From Flavobacteriales bacterium UBA7612 (GTDB taxonomy: Bacteria; Bacteroidota; Bacteroidia; Flavobacteriales; Weeksellaceae): a stretch of DNA of 64,000 nt. Made by a program: the position numbers and the translations under genes. Shown here piece after piece: positions 51,487 through 60,691 of this stretch. The first letter of the stretch is position 1, and every line of letters begins with the position of its first letter. The stretch is taken from positions 177,063-241,062 of the forward strand of contig DLJQ01000018.1 of assembly GCA_002484335.1 (NCBI GenBank), read 5' to 3'. A model generated the notes under the pieces. That model ran no database searches, was not told where the DNA came from, and was given only the letters and a program-made list of their open reading frames with translations.

Positions 51487-52821
51487 TTAACTGATGTCTA
51501 TTCTATATTTTAGTACGAACTGCCATTTTCTATCAGTTGCAACAGCATTTCCTCCTTCATTGGTGAAAATAGGTCTGTTTTGAGCATCAAATGTTAGTCT
51601 AGAAGACATTTTATTGAATAACAATGATATACCTGCATCATAAATAACTGCATTATCTTTTAATCCTTTTAAATCAGATAATTGTATAGAACCAGCAGGT
51701 TGTAATTGCAAAGTACTTTTCTCTTTATTAAAATATGGAAGAGTTCCTCCAACCTGTAAATAATATGTATTTCCTGTCCCTATGATAGGCATTGCATTAC
51801 CTGCTCCATTAAGACTTCCATTTGCTGCATTTACACCTGTAGCAGGATTATTTGTACCTACATAACGTACATAATTTGGACCATAATCATTGTGCATTGC
51901 CATTGCATAAGCACTAATAGATGTTCCTTTATCTTTGTTTATTGGGGCATCATAAAATACATCAACTGCAAAATTTTTCATATCATCATTTTGTGTTGTT
52001 CCTGTATCATCTTTATGCCACATTAAGTTATGAATATAATCAAAACCAGCACCTATACTTAATACTTTCTTACTACCATTGTAAGTACCTGAATTAAATG
52101 GTGAAGAAATATTTTCTGTATCAAAAAATGCATATCTAAAATATCCTGAATAATCTTTATTTGTAGCATTTCTACTAACTGTAGCTACATTTAATTTAGG
52201 ATCAGCCATTAAGTTTGTATAAGGATCAGCAATAATAACACGGTAATCAAATTTACCTACTTGACCTTTAACGTACGCGCTTAATTCACGAACTGTTGCA
52301 TCTGTAATACCTGCATTAGATGTTGCATAGGCAGGAAGATCATATAATAAAGTATTTAAAGGTCCTGTTGTAAAACGAGATAAACCTCTCCAAGTTGAAC
52401 GACCAGCACCTATTTGGATTGCATCAGAAAATTTATATTCTCCATAAGCATCTAATAATTCAAAATTATTAACTCCTTTTTGGTTTGAATTGACATTAGT
52501 TGCTCCACCTTGTAAAACAAATGTTAATTTTTCAGTAGGCTTATAAGTCAATTTTAAACGAATCCTTCTTAATGATAAATCAGATGTTTCAGATTTTTCT
52601 TGGTCATTAATCATACTTCCAGGATTTAACTGTGTATATCTTGCCCAAGCCTCTGCATAACCACTTAATGATATTGATCTTGTATGTTCATCATTTAAAT
52701 AATGAGTTAAAGGAGGATTTCCAAAGTCATTTTTCTTAACTTTCTGTTGTGCACTTAAATTTCCTAGACCTAGGAAAGTAAATAAAACAACAGTACCAAT
52801 TTTTAAATATTTCTTTTTCAT
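51487..52821 (-). CDS. outer-membrane porin (phosphate-selective porin O/P-like)
   Basis: A 444-residue protein from ATG 52821, which gives a clear signal peptide (MKKKYLKIGTVVLFTFLGLG then NLSAQQ). The remainder is alternating amphipathic beta strands with many Tyr/Asn/Gly, ending in an aromatic-rich strand before a C-terminal YRIDIS. Segments such as LRRIRLKLTYKPTEKLTFVL, GEYKFSDAIQIGAGRSTWRG and VLSIGAGFDYIHNLMWHKDD resemble the OprP/OprO family. Substrate unknown. It heads a porin-Dabb-cupin operon and diverges from a two-component system that may regulate it. Confidence 0.8.
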   Translation of the reverse strand: MKKKYLKIGTVVLFTFLGLGNLSAQQKVKKNDFGNPPLTHYLNDEHTRSISLSGYAEAWARYTQLNPGSMINDQEKSETSDLSLRRIRLKLTYKPTEKLTFVLQGGATNVNSNQKGVNNFELLDAYGEYKFSDAIQIGAGRSTWRGLSRFTTGPLNTLLYDLPAYATSNAGITDATVRELSAYVKGQVGKFDYRVIIADPYTNLMADPKLNVATVSRNATNKDYSGYFRYAFFDTENISSPFNSGTYNGSKKVLSIGAGFDYIHNLMWHKDDTGTTQNDDMKNFAVDVFYDAPINKDKGTSISAYAMAMHNDYGPNYVRYVGTNNPATGVNAANGSLNGAGNAMPIIGTGNTYYLQVGGTLPYFNKEKSTLQLQPAGSIQLSDLKGLKDNAVIYDAGISLLFNKMSSRLTFDAQNRPIFTNEGGNAVATDRKWQFVLKYRIDIS

Positions 52822-53029
52822 AACTCTTAACCTGTAAATAGATTTTTTGTTCTTTTTACATGACAAATGTATTTTCAAAATCAAAAGCCAAGTATTAGAA
52901 AACTGTTAGAATTTTTATATAAATTTTAATAAATATAATACAATAAAATCACAAATAAATGTATATCAATTATTTAAACTTTATTAAGTGTGTTAAAATT
53001 TTTAATGAAATTTGACCATTTATTTTTAT

Positions 53030-53062
53030 TTGTTAAATCTAATAAATGAAACTCTATCTTTG
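53030..53062 (+). promoter_or_regulatory. putative promoter of the two-component system
   Basis: TTG at 53030-53032, 22 bases, TATCTTTG at 53055-53062; a full match to the flavobacterial pattern. It overlaps the longest open frame (from 53046), supporting the start at 53094. Confidence 0.6.
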
Positions 53063-53093
53063 TACTACTAATAACAACTATAATAAGCATCTT

Positions 53094-53771
53094 ATGAAAA
53101 TAATGGTCGTAGAAGATAATGATCGAGTAGCAGCGCTTATAAAAAAAGGTTTACAAAGTCAAGGTTATGATGTTAGCTCCTTTATGGATGCTGAAACTGC
53201 TTATTTTGAAATTAGTAATAATCTTTATGATTTAGTTATTACTGATATTATGTTACCACATATGAATGGTATAAACCTTAGTAAAAAAATAAAACACTTA
53301 TATCCACAATTACCAATTTTAATGTTAACTGCATTAGGTTCAACCGATGAAAAAATAAATGGTTTTGACGCAGGAGCTGATGATTATATGGTAAAACCAT
53401 TTGATATGAGAGAACTTTACGTTCGTGTAAAAGTTATTCTTAATAGATCAATATCAACACAAGTCGAACATTCATTAAATTATGATAAACTATTTATTGA
53501 TCTTGATACAAAAGATGTATTTAGAGATAATCAAAAAATAGAACTTACTCCTAAAGAATTTAAATTACTCCATTTTTTAATGCAACATCCAGAAAGAGTA
53601 CTCACAAGAGATGAAATTGCAGAAAATGTTTGGGGAAATTTATTTGATACAGGAACAAATTATATTGATGTCTATATTGCTTATTTGAGAAAAAAAATAG
53701 ATAAAAATTTTGATCAAAAATTAATTCACACAAAAGCTGGTATAGGCTTTATTTTAACTAATCATTTATGA
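53094..53771 (+). CDS. OmpR-family response regulator
   Basis: A 225-residue DNA-binding response regulator from ATG 53094. Receiver domain: MVVEDNDRVAALIKKGL with the acidic pocket, phospho-acceptor Asp 51 in LVITDIMLPHMNG, and the Lys in DDYMVKPFD. C-terminal winged helix: KIELTPKEFKLLHFLMQHPE and NYIDVYIAYLRKKID. Its last 4 bases overlap the sensor kinase gene. The porin/Dabb/cupin operon on the other side of the shared 272-base region is a likely target; this is inference. Confidence 0.93.
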   Translation: MKIMVVEDNDRVAALIKKGLQSQGYDVSSFMDAETAYFEISNNLYDLVITDIMLPHMNGINLSKKIKHLYPQLPILMLTALGSTDEKINGFDAGADDYMVKPFDMRELYVRVKVILNRSISTQVEHSLNYDKLFIDLDTKDVFRDNQKIELTPKEFKLLHFLMQHPERVLTRDEIAENVWGNLFDTGTNYIDVYIAYLRKKIDKNFDQKLIHTKAGIGFILTNHL

Positions 53772-55147
53772 AAATAGCTATAAGAACAGCGTTAACTTAT
53801 GGTATACTTACAGCTGGGATTCTTTTTGTTTTTGCTTATGGTGTTATTTGGGTTTCTAAAGAAAATCAAAATGAAGAATTTTTCGATCGTTTAGGATATA
53901 AAATCACTTGGAGAGCTGAATTTTATTTTGATGCAGGTATAGATGAAAATATGGTTCATTTTTTACATATTCGTAATCAAAAAATATTAAATGAAGCTGA
54001 TATTAGTATTTATAATTCTGATAAAAAATTAATATTTTCTGACATTAACCTTTCTCTAGATAATAATATAGCATGGAAAAAACTAGATAAAGGAATAACT
54101 GCAAAATGGACTCAAGATCATCAACAATATATGGGAGTTGTATATACTCATAAAAATAAAAAATATTATATTTTTGGTCGAGCTAAAGATGTTACAGGTG
54201 AATTTTACATGCATAGACTTATCCATCATATAAAAATTATATATGTAATTTCTGTTCTTGTGGTTTTTGGTATTGGTTTTATATTCTCTTATTATACATT
54301 AAAACCATTAAAAGGAATTATTAATCAAATTAGAGATATTTCTGAACATCAACTTAGTCATCGCTTAAAACTCCCCAAAACAAAAGATGAAATTTATGAA
54401 CTTTCTGAAACATTCAATATAACTTTCAATCGATTAGAGAAATCTTTCAATACGCACAAGAATTTTGTCTCTACAATTTCTCATGAATTAAGAACTCCTC
54501 TATCTGCATTAATCGCTGAACTACAATTAGCAAAAGAATTAAATGTAACATTAGATGAATATAAACAATCTATTGATAATGCGCTTTCTGATGCCGAAAA
54601 AGCTACAAACTTATCAACTGCCCTGCTTGACTTAGCAAGAGCTAATTATGATATTTCGCAAGTTAGTTTTGTAAAAGTCCGTTTAGATGAAATTCTAATT
54701 GATGCTAAACTTTATATTCTAAACAAAAATCATGATTATAAAGTTAATGTTAGTTATGATAATCTTGATTTAAGTGAATTTTCAAATGATTTCGAATTCA
54801 TTGGCAATCAATATCTACTATATATTGCTTTTGCAAATTTAATAGAAAATGCGTGCAAATATTCAAGCGATAGATCTTGTAAAGTTTCTCTTTCTAATAA
54901 AGATAATCTTTTAACATTAGAGTTTACAGATAATGGTATAGGGATTCCAAAAGATGAACAGGAAAAAGTTTTTGATTTATTTTTTAGAGGAAAAAATAAA
55001 AGTTTTAATCAAGGAAATGGAATTGGATTAAGTATTGTTCAGCAAATTATAAACTTACACAAAGGAAGTATTGAACTTATTTCTGAAGAAAATATAGGAA
55101 GTTCTTTCATTATTAAATTTAAAAAAGAACATAATATTTCTGAATAA
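53768..55147 (+). CDS. membrane sensor histidine kinase
   Basis: A 459-residue kinase: TM1 about 8-29, a periplasmic sensor domain of about 125 residues, TM2 about 156-178, HAMP (about 178-230), dimerisation domain with the phospho-acceptor His 239 in STISHELRTPLSALIAEL, and the ATPase domain with N box NLIENACKYSS, G1 DNGIGIPKDEQEKVF and G2 GNGIGLSIVQQII. The sensor part has no motif I recognise. It overlaps the response regulator by 4 bases. Confidence 0.93.
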   Translation: MKIAIRTALTYGILTAGILFVFAYGVIWVSKENQNEEFFDRLGYKITWRAEFYFDAGIDENMVHFLHIRNQKILNEADISIYNSDKKLIFSDINLSLDNNIAWKKLDKGITAKWTQDHQQYMGVVYTHKNKKYYIFGRAKDVTGEFYMHRLIHHIKIIYVISVLVVFGIGFIFSYYTLKPLKGIINQIRDISEHQLSHRLKLPKTKDEIYELSETFNITFNRLEKSFNTHKNFVSTISHELRTPLSALIAELQLAKELNVTLDEYKQSIDNALSDAEKATNLSTALLDLARANYDISQVSFVKVRLDEILIDAKLYILNKNHDYKVNVSYDNLDLSEFSNDFEFIGNQYLLYIAFANLIENACKYSSDRSCKVSLSNKDNLLTLEFTDNGIGIPKDEQEKVFDLFFRGKNKSFNQGNGIGLSIVQQIINLHKGSIELISEENIGSSFIIKFKKEHNISE

Positions 55148-55188
55148 AAAATGGATTGTATCTTTTCAAAATACAATCCATTTTTTAT
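55146..55188. terminator. bidirectional terminator between the kinase and pepE
   Basis: AAAAAATGGATTGTAT and ATACAATCCATTTTTT arms around nine bases, between convergent genes. Confidence 0.9.
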
Positions 55189-55911
55189 TTATTTAGCAAT
55201 TAAATCTTGAGATAAAATCCCAGATTCAATTTCAATTGGTTCTTTATCCTGATTAAAAATACGAGCAGTTAACTCCCCTTTTAATTCAATTTTACCATTT
55301 TCCACTCTCAACCAACTACCTTCTCTCAAACCTACTACAGTTTGTTTATTAAATTGATGAAATTCATTGATTCTTGTTTCTCTCGTTTCACCTTTATGCT
55401 TTGAATTTGGATCCGGATCAAGATAATGAGGATTAATATTAAAAGGTAAAAACTGTAAAGCATCAAAGCTTGGTGGATATACAATAGGCATATCATTTGT
55501 TGTTCCTATAGTTAAACCTGTCATATTGCTGCCTGCACTACTTCCCATATATGGTATACCATTAGCAACAACATCTTTAATAGATTGAACTAAATCTAGT
55601 TCATACAATGTTTTTAATAACAAAAATGTATTTCCTCCACCAATGAAAATTGCTTTTGCATTTTTTATCGCTTCCTTAGGATTTTCATAAGAATGTAAAC
55701 CTGTTACATTTATTCCGAATGGATGCAATGCATTCATTACATTATTTGTATAATCATCATGACTGATACCTGATGGACGTGCAAATGGTACAAAAAGTAA
55801 TTCATCAGTTTGTAAGAAATCTAAAATTTCTTCTCTAATATATTCTAAATATCCACTACCATAAATTGTACTTGTGCTAATTACAAGTAAACGATAATTG
55901 GTATTAATCAT
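55189..55911 (-). CDS. pepE: dipeptidase E (aspartyl dipeptidase, S51)
   Basis: Cuts Asp-Xaa dipeptides in the cytoplasm. Starting at 55911 (MINTNYRLLVISTSTIYG) it is 240 residues, near the family's 229-235; the open frame reaches 25 codons further upstream without looking coding. The serine nucleophile is Ser 125 in YMGSSAGSNMTG, with Asp 140 and His 162 (INPHYLDPDP) completing a triad at the same spacing as Salmonella PepE (120/135/157). GGGNTF and FARPSG are also typical. Confidence 0.92.
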   Translation of the reverse strand: MINTNYRLLVISTSTIYGSGYLEYIREEILDFLQTDELLFVPFARPSGISHDDYTNNVMNALHPFGINVTGLHSYENPKEAIKNAKAIFIGGGNTFLLLKTLYELDLVQSIKDVVANGIPYMGSSAGSNMTGLTIGTTNDMPIVYPPSFDALQFLPFNINPHYLDPDPNSKHKGETRETRINEFHQFNKQTVVGLREGSWLRVENGKIELKGELTARIFNQDKEPIEIESGILSQDLIAK

Positions 55912-56035
55912 AATTCTAATTTTTATTAATAATAATAAGTTTTTATATATTTTACTTAGTAATTCAAATATACTACTATCTATCAAAATTTAGTTTTAAC
56001 AACCCAAAAAGATTTGTATAGATTTTATTAATGAG

Positions 56036-56043
56036 TACTTTTG
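56036..56043 (+). promoter_or_regulatory. putative promoter of the nucleoid-associated protein gene
   Basis: TACTTTTG fits TAnnTTTG. It lies inside the longest open frame (from 56031) and 20 bases before ATG 56064, so the later ATG is preferred. Confidence 0.4.
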
Positions 56044-56063
56044 TAAATGAGAAATCCAGAACA

Positions 56064-57113
56064 ATGATTGACGTTAAAAATGCATATATCGCTTTTATAA
56101 GCTTACAAAAAGTTGGACATAAAGTACGAGAAGAAGCAAATATTTTTGCTGATAAAACGCTAGATTATGATGAATCAAAAGAAGAACAATTAGTTCCTTT
56201 TTTATTGAATCCATTCAAAAAATCATTAGAAATCAATCATTTTACTCATTATACTGAGAAATTAGAATTTAATATCCTATATAATCATTGCAAACAAATG
56301 TTTGATGAAGAGGTTGACTTTATCGATTTTTCTCAAGAAGTCTTAAGCCATTTATATGAAAAATCATTACATCCTCAAATAAAAAGTGGTGAAGTCTTTA
56401 TTACTGTTTTTGAAAATATGATGTTTGATGGAATTCCATGCAAAGGAATTGGAATTTATAAATTAGAAAATAAAAAGAAATTTTTACGATTTGATGAATC
56501 AAAGGGATTAGATTATAACATTTGGAAAGGGTACAAACTTGAAGGAATAGACAAAGCCACACTTATTCTTGATGTACATAGAGATGAAGGTTTTCGAGTT
56601 TATTCAATAGATGATAAAAATGTTGAATCTGAATACTGGAAAAAAAACTTTTTAGAAATTGATTTAATTAAAGATAATAATTACCATACAAAAAAATACA
56701 TGGAGTTAATTACTGACTTTTCTAATGATTTTCTTTTAGAAAAATCAGATAAAAAACAACAAGCAGAATTTATTTCTAACTCAATTAACGTATTAAATTC
56801 AAATGAATTTATAACAAATGAAATTATTGAAGAACAAGTTATTAAACCATTTGAATTAATTGATGAGTTTAAAGATTATAAAAAAGATTATAGTGAAAAT
56901 AATCGTGTTGAATTTGTTGAATCTTTTGAGGTTTCTGTTCCTACTTTAATGAAAGAATCGAAAAAAATTAAAAGTGAAATCAAATTAGATACAAAGATTA
57001 ATATAAAATTAGATTTAACTAATCCTGATACCGCTGAAGAATATTTGGAAAGGGGTTTTGATGAAGAAAAGAAAATGTATTATTATAAAGTATTTTTTAA
57101 TACAGAGCAATAA
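56064..57113 (+). CDS. nucleoid-associated protein (NA37/NdpA-like)
   Basis: From ATG 56064 the protein has 349 residues and starts MIDVKNAYIAFISLQKVGHK, like the 37-kDa nucleoid-associated family (YejK/NdpA) of Bacteroidota. Later segments EVFITVFENMMFDGIPCKGI and KATLILDVHRDEGFRVYSID look like the family's beta-rich core. The C-terminal part is helical and acidic (NSNEFITNEIIEEQVIKPFE) with a final KINIKLDLTNPDTAEEYLER. The exact role on DNA is unknown even in E. coli. Identification rests on overall resemblance. Confidence 0.65.
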   Translation: MIDVKNAYIAFISLQKVGHKVREEANIFADKTLDYDESKEEQLVPFLLNPFKKSLEINHFTHYTEKLEFNILYNHCKQMFDEEVDFIDFSQEVLSHLYEKSLHPQIKSGEVFITVFENMMFDGIPCKGIGIYKLENKKKFLRFDESKGLDYNIWKGYKLEGIDKATLILDVHRDEGFRVYSIDDKNVESEYWKKNFLEIDLIKDNNYHTKKYMELITDFSNDFLLEKSDKKQQAEFISNSINVLNSNEFITNEIIEEQVIKPFELIDEFKDYKKDYSENNRVEFVESFEVSVPTLMKESKKIKSEIKLDTKINIKLDLTNPDTAEEYLERGFDEEKKMYYYKVFFNTEQ

Positions 57114-57146
57114 AAAAGAGGTAATTTTAATTACCTCTTTTTATTT
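57112..57146 (+). terminator. terminator after the nucleoid-associated protein gene
   Basis: AAAGAGGTAATT and AATTACCTCTTT arms followed by T-rich sequence; it overlaps the end of the decayed gene on the other strand. Confidence 0.85.
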
Positions 57147-57963
57147 TTTAACTACTTTTTGAGTAGATGTTTTTCCATTAGAAGTTGTTTTTAAAATGTA
57201 AATTCCTTTTACTAAATTAGAAACATTTACAGTTTGTATTCCTTTAACTTCAAAAGTTTTATCATCTGCCCATTAATATTATAGATTTCTACAATTGTTT
57301 TATCTTTAACATTGAATGTTGCTTCATTAGTCCATAAAGTATTTGAAATAGGTTTTGATACAGTCAAATCATATGTATTCATTGTTTCATCCCATAACTC
57401 AAAATTATCAACATCAATAGAATAAACTCCTTCTCTTCCTATTTTTAAAGCAAAAAAACTTGAATTTAAATTAGAAATATTTAAATCAGCTTTATTTGTT
57501 AAATCTAGTGTAACTTTTACCCATTGACCATTTGTATTAATAGAGCCTGTATATTGATTATTTGTAGCTGATTGAAATTTACTATTTGTAGTTAGATTCT
57601 CTAAATTTATAGCTATAATAAGTTCCATCTAGCTTATATACATTCAAAGAGATAGATTTTCCATTTGCAGTACCATTTATCCAAAAAGAGATTTCTTTAG
57701 GTTTTGCAGAAACTACACTTCCAAGATTTGCTGTAAAAACATAATCATTACCTATTGCAGTAGTTGTTATGTTTAAAGAATTAGAGCCATTTACTCCTTT
57801 TCCTTTTCCTTGTGTTGCATAAACTTGTAGTCCATATTGATTTAAGTTTGATTGAAAAGCATCAAAATCCTCAAAATCAGACCCTACAAAAACATTATTT
57901 TGAGCAAAAGATGTTACCAATAAGTAAAGTAAATATAGCTAATAAAAAATAGATTTTTCTCAT
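57141..57963 (-). pseudogene. decayed secreted protein with type IX secretion C-terminal domain
   Basis: Three pieces in different frames make one protein of about 270 residues. It starts at ATG 57963 with a signal peptide (MRKIYFLLAIFTLL), shifts frame near 57925 to enter FAQNNVFVGSDFEDFDAF, shifts again near 57605 into NSKFQSATNNQYTGSINTNG and DVDNFELWDET (a carbohydrate-binding-like pattern), and shifts a third time near 57262 into the tail GIYILKTTSNGKTSTQKVVKK, stop at 57141-57143. That tail is a classic type A sorting domain of the Bacteroidota type IX secretion system. Neighbouring genes are intact, so real decay is likelier than poor sequence. Confidence 0.8.
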
Positions 57964-58045
57964 ATTTATATTTTTTTATAAATTATGAAACAAATCTAAA
58001 AAGGAGTTAACGTTTTGTTAAAGATTTATTAATCTCTAGTTAAAA

Positions 58046-58075
58046 AAAGAGATGGTTAAAAAACCATCTCTTAAT
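58046..58075 (-). terminator. terminator after lipoamide dehydrogenase
   Basis: AGAGATGGTT and AACCATCTCT arms; a T run follows on the minus strand. Confidence 0.8.
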
Positions 58076-58098
58076 TATGATAAAATTATATTTTATTC

Positions 58099-59490
58099 TT
58101 AGATATGAATAGAATGACCATATGCATCTTCTACAGCCTCCATAATAGCTTCTGCCATTGTAGGATGAGCATGTACAGATTTCATAATTTCATGAGCTGT
58201 AGTTTCTAATTTACGAGCAACAACCGCTTCAGCAATCATTTCTGTAACTCCATCACCAATCATGTGACAACCTAACCATTCTCCATATTTAGCATCAAAA
58301 ACAACTTTTACGAAACCATCAGCAGCTCCATTCGCAACAGCTTTACCGTTTGCAGAAAATGGGAATTTACCAACTTTAACTTCGTAACCAGCCTCTTTAG
58401 CTTTAGCTTCTGTAAGACCAACAGATGCAATTTCTGGAGAACAATATGTACAACCAGGAATATTTCCGTAATCAATTGGTTCAACTTTTTCACCAGCAAT
58501 ATGCTCAACACATAAAATACCTTGTGCAGATGCTAAGTGAGCTAAATCAGCTCCTTTAACAACATCTCCAATTGCAAAATATCCTTTTACAGATGTTTCA
58601 CAGAAATCATTAATCACAATTTTACCTCTTTCTGTAGCTATTCCAACTTCTTCTAAACCTATATTTTCAGTGTTTGGAACAACTCCAGCAGCAGATAAAA
58701 CAACATCAGCTTCTAAAACTTCTTCTCCTTTAGCAGTTTTAATTGTTGCTTTTACACCTTCTCCAGATGTATCAACACCAGTAACTTCTGCATTAGTTAA
58801 GATATTAATTCCTGATTTTTTAAGAGATAATAATAATTGTTTAGAAATATCTTCATCCTCTACAGGAACAATACGTGGTAAATACTCTACAATAGTAACT
58901 TTTGTTCCTAAAGTATTGTAGAAGTGAGCAAACTCAACTCCAATTGCACCAGAACCAACAACAATCATAGATTTTGGTTGTTTTTCCATTGCTAAAGCTC
59001 CTCTATAACCAATTACTTTTTTACCATCTTGTGGTAAAGCTGGTAATGATCTTGAACGAGCTCCTGTTGCGATAATAATATTTTGAGATGATAATTCAGT
59101 AACTGAACCATCAGCAGCAGTAACTTTTACTTTTTTACCTGGTAAAACTTTAGCTTCACCTTGAATCACATCAATTTTGTTCTTTTTCATTAAGAACTGA
59201 ACTCCTTTACTCATGCGATCTGCTACTCCTCTACTACGAGCAACGACATTCCCAAATTCAAAAGATATATCAGAAGGTAAATTGATACCAAAATCTTCTG
59301 CATGATTTAAATACTTAAATACTTGCGCAGATTTTAATAATGCTTTCGTTGGGATGCACCCCCAGTTTAAACAAATTCCTCCTAATTCAGCTTTTTCTAC
59401 AATTGCTACTTTTTTACCTAATTGTGCTGCTCTGATGGCTGCAACGTACCCACCAGGACCACTTCCAATAACTATAATGTCGTAACTCAT
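58099..59490 (-). CDS. lpdA: dihydrolipoyl dehydrogenase
   Basis: E3 flavoprotein of the pyruvate and 2-oxoglutarate dehydrogenase complexes and of the glycine cleavage system; it re-oxidises dihydrolipoamide with NAD+. From ATG 59490 (MSYDIIVIGSGPGGYVAAIR) it has 463 residues; an ATG three codons upstream (59499) is equally open. Redox disulfide GGICLNWGCIPTK (Cys 40 and 45), NAD-binding GSGAIGVEFAHFY, and the C-terminal catalytic pair in HAHPTMAEAIMEA (His 442, Glu 447). Single gene, not next to an E2 gene here. Confidence 0.95.
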   Translation of the reverse strand: MSYDIIVIGSGPGGYVAAIRAAQLGKKVAIVEKAELGGICLNWGCIPTKALLKSAQVFKYLNHAEDFGINLPSDISFEFGNVVARSRGVADRMSKGVQFLMKKNKIDVIQGEAKVLPGKKVKVTAADGSVTELSSQNIIIATGARSRSLPALPQDGKKVIGYRGALAMEKQPKSMIVVGSGAIGVEFAHFYNTLGTKVTIVEYLPRIVPVEDEDISKQLLLSLKKSGINILTNAEVTGVDTSGEGVKATIKTAKGEEVLEADVVLSAAGVVPNTENIGLEEVGIATERGKIVINDFCETSVKGYFAIGDVVKGADLAHLASAQGILCVEHIAGEKVEPIDYGNIPGCTYCSPEIASVGLTEAKAKEAGYEVKVGKFPFSANGKAVANGAADGFVKVVFDAKYGEWLGCHMIGDGVTEMIAEAVVARKLETTAHEIMKSVHAHPTMAEAIMEAVEDAYGHSIHI

Positions 59491-59567
59491 TTTTTCCATA
59501 ATTTGATGCTAATTTAATAATTAAAAAGGGAAATAAAAGCAATTATAGAAAATAGATTAAAATTTAT

Positions 59568-59575
59568 TATTTTTG
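59568..59575 (+). promoter_or_regulatory. putative promoter with near-leaderless start
   Basis: TATTTTTG fits TAnnTTTG and ends 4 bases before the GTG start of the next gene. Confidence 0.5.
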
Positions 59576-59579
59576 CAAT

Positions 59580-59927
59580 GTGAAAATATTCTTTGAAAAT
59601 TACGCTGATGACTTATTAGTCGAAACTGAATTACCTTTGGAAGGTAGTTTAGAACAAGCCATTGAGATTTTTCATAACCTTCCTGATTATGATGGAAGTT
59701 ATATTGGATTTGTAAATCGAGATGGAAATACTATTCAAATATCCAAATACGATCGTTTTTTATTTTTAGTTGAAATACCTATTTATAATGAACAAGGCTC
59801 GTACAGTATACTTTTTACTTATTATCAAGTAAAACAATTAATAGAGAATATATACAAAGGATTTGATCCTTACAATATACAGGGATTGAAGTTTGAATAC
59901 TATGTAAAAGAAAACGCAACAAAGTAA
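59580..59927 (+). CDS. hypothetical 115-residue protein, GTG start
   Basis: Starts with GTG at 59580 (MKIFFENYADDLLVETELPL); the ATG two bases before is out of frame and followed at once by a stop. No signal peptide or membrane segment. The mixed alpha/beta sequence (LEQAIEIFHNLPDYDGSYIG, FVNRDGNTIQISKYDRFLFL, VEIPIYNEQGSYSILFTYYQ) is reminiscent of small immunity-type proteins, but this is only an impression. The last codons are part of a terminator hairpin. Confidence 0.65.
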   Translation: MKIFFENYADDLLVETELPLEGSLEQAIEIFHNLPDYDGSYIGFVNRDGNTIQISKYDRFLFLVEIPIYNEQGSYSILFTYYQVKQLIENIYKGFDPYNIQGLKFEYYVKENATK

Positions 59928-59943
59928 TTTGTTGCGTTTTTTA
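59911..59943 (+). terminator. terminator overlapping the stop codon of the hypothetical gene
   Basis: AAAACGCAACAAA (59911-59923) and TTTGTTGCGTTTT (59928-59940) with the TAA stop codon in the loop, then T's. Confidence 0.88.
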
Positions 59944-60008
59944 TTATTTATATTCTATTGTAAATATCTAAAAGTAAATTGTCAAAAATTACATCTAAAA
60001 ATTAAAAA

Positions 60009-60035
60009 TTCTTCGACACGCTAAGAATGACATTG
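60009..60035 (+). repeat. degenerate copy of a CTTCGAC-type intergenic repeat
   Basis: CTTCGACACGCTAAGAATGAC resembles the dispersed pattern CTTCGACAAGCTCAG..TGAC that I recall from many Bacteroidota. No gene. A single short match, so weak. Confidence 0.35.
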
Positions 60036-60091
60036 TAATTAAATTAAGACTGTACAATTTCATAGCTATAAATACCGTTTTTATTTATAAC

Positions 60092-60691
60092 TTAAAAAAT
60101 AGTTTGAGGAATTAAAACTGATAAAACAAATGTTATAAATATTATGATGATAACTGATAGAATGAATCCTAATTTTTGTTTTAATGTCTTTAGATTTGTA
60201 ACTGTTTTAAAACCTATATATAAATAATAAAACATCAAAACCATAACTAGCAATGCTAAAATTGCAATTATCATAATTACAACCATTACAGAAGAATCCT
60301 GAAAAACAACCAAGTTATTTGTCTGAACACTTTTTGTTACAAGATTCATTTTTTCTTTTACGATTGGAATAAAATCTGTCAATAAAATTAGATAATAGGG
60401 TATTCTTGCAATCAAAACTACATTACAAATATCAATAAAACGTGTTTTAGAATTTATTCTTCTCCCACATATAAATAAAATTATACAAGCTATAATTACA
60501 TTTCTCGAATTTTGATATAAAATATCTAAAAAAGAAAAGTTAATTATTGTTTTTTGTATACTAATAAAATCAGGAAAATAATAATTAAAATAATACGCAA
60601 TAAATATAAAAAATAAATGTGCTATAAATCCAATTATCAATAATTTAACATCATTTATATAAGCAAAAGGATTAAGTAATTTTTTTGTCAT
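60092..60691 (-). CDS. Yip1-like membrane protein
   Basis: A 199-residue protein with five hydrophobic segments (about 13-35, 60-75, 90-108, 135-160 and 172-195). The start LLNPFAYINDVKLLIIGFIA and the helix arrangement resemble the bacterial Yip1 domain family, whose function is unknown. Third gene of an overlapping cluster: its ATG lies 20 bases inside the gene upstream. Family assignment is by general resemblance. Confidence 0.65.
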   Translation of the reverse strand: MTKKLLNPFAYINDVKLLIIGFIAHLFFIFIAYYFNYYFPDFISIQKTIINFSFLDILYQNSRNVIIACIILFICGRRINSKTRFIDICNVVLIARIPYYLILLTDFIPIVKEKMNLVTKSVQTNNLVVFQDSSVMVVIMIIAILALLVMVLMFYYLYIGFKTVTNLKTLKQKLGFILSVIIIIFITFVLSVLIPQTIF

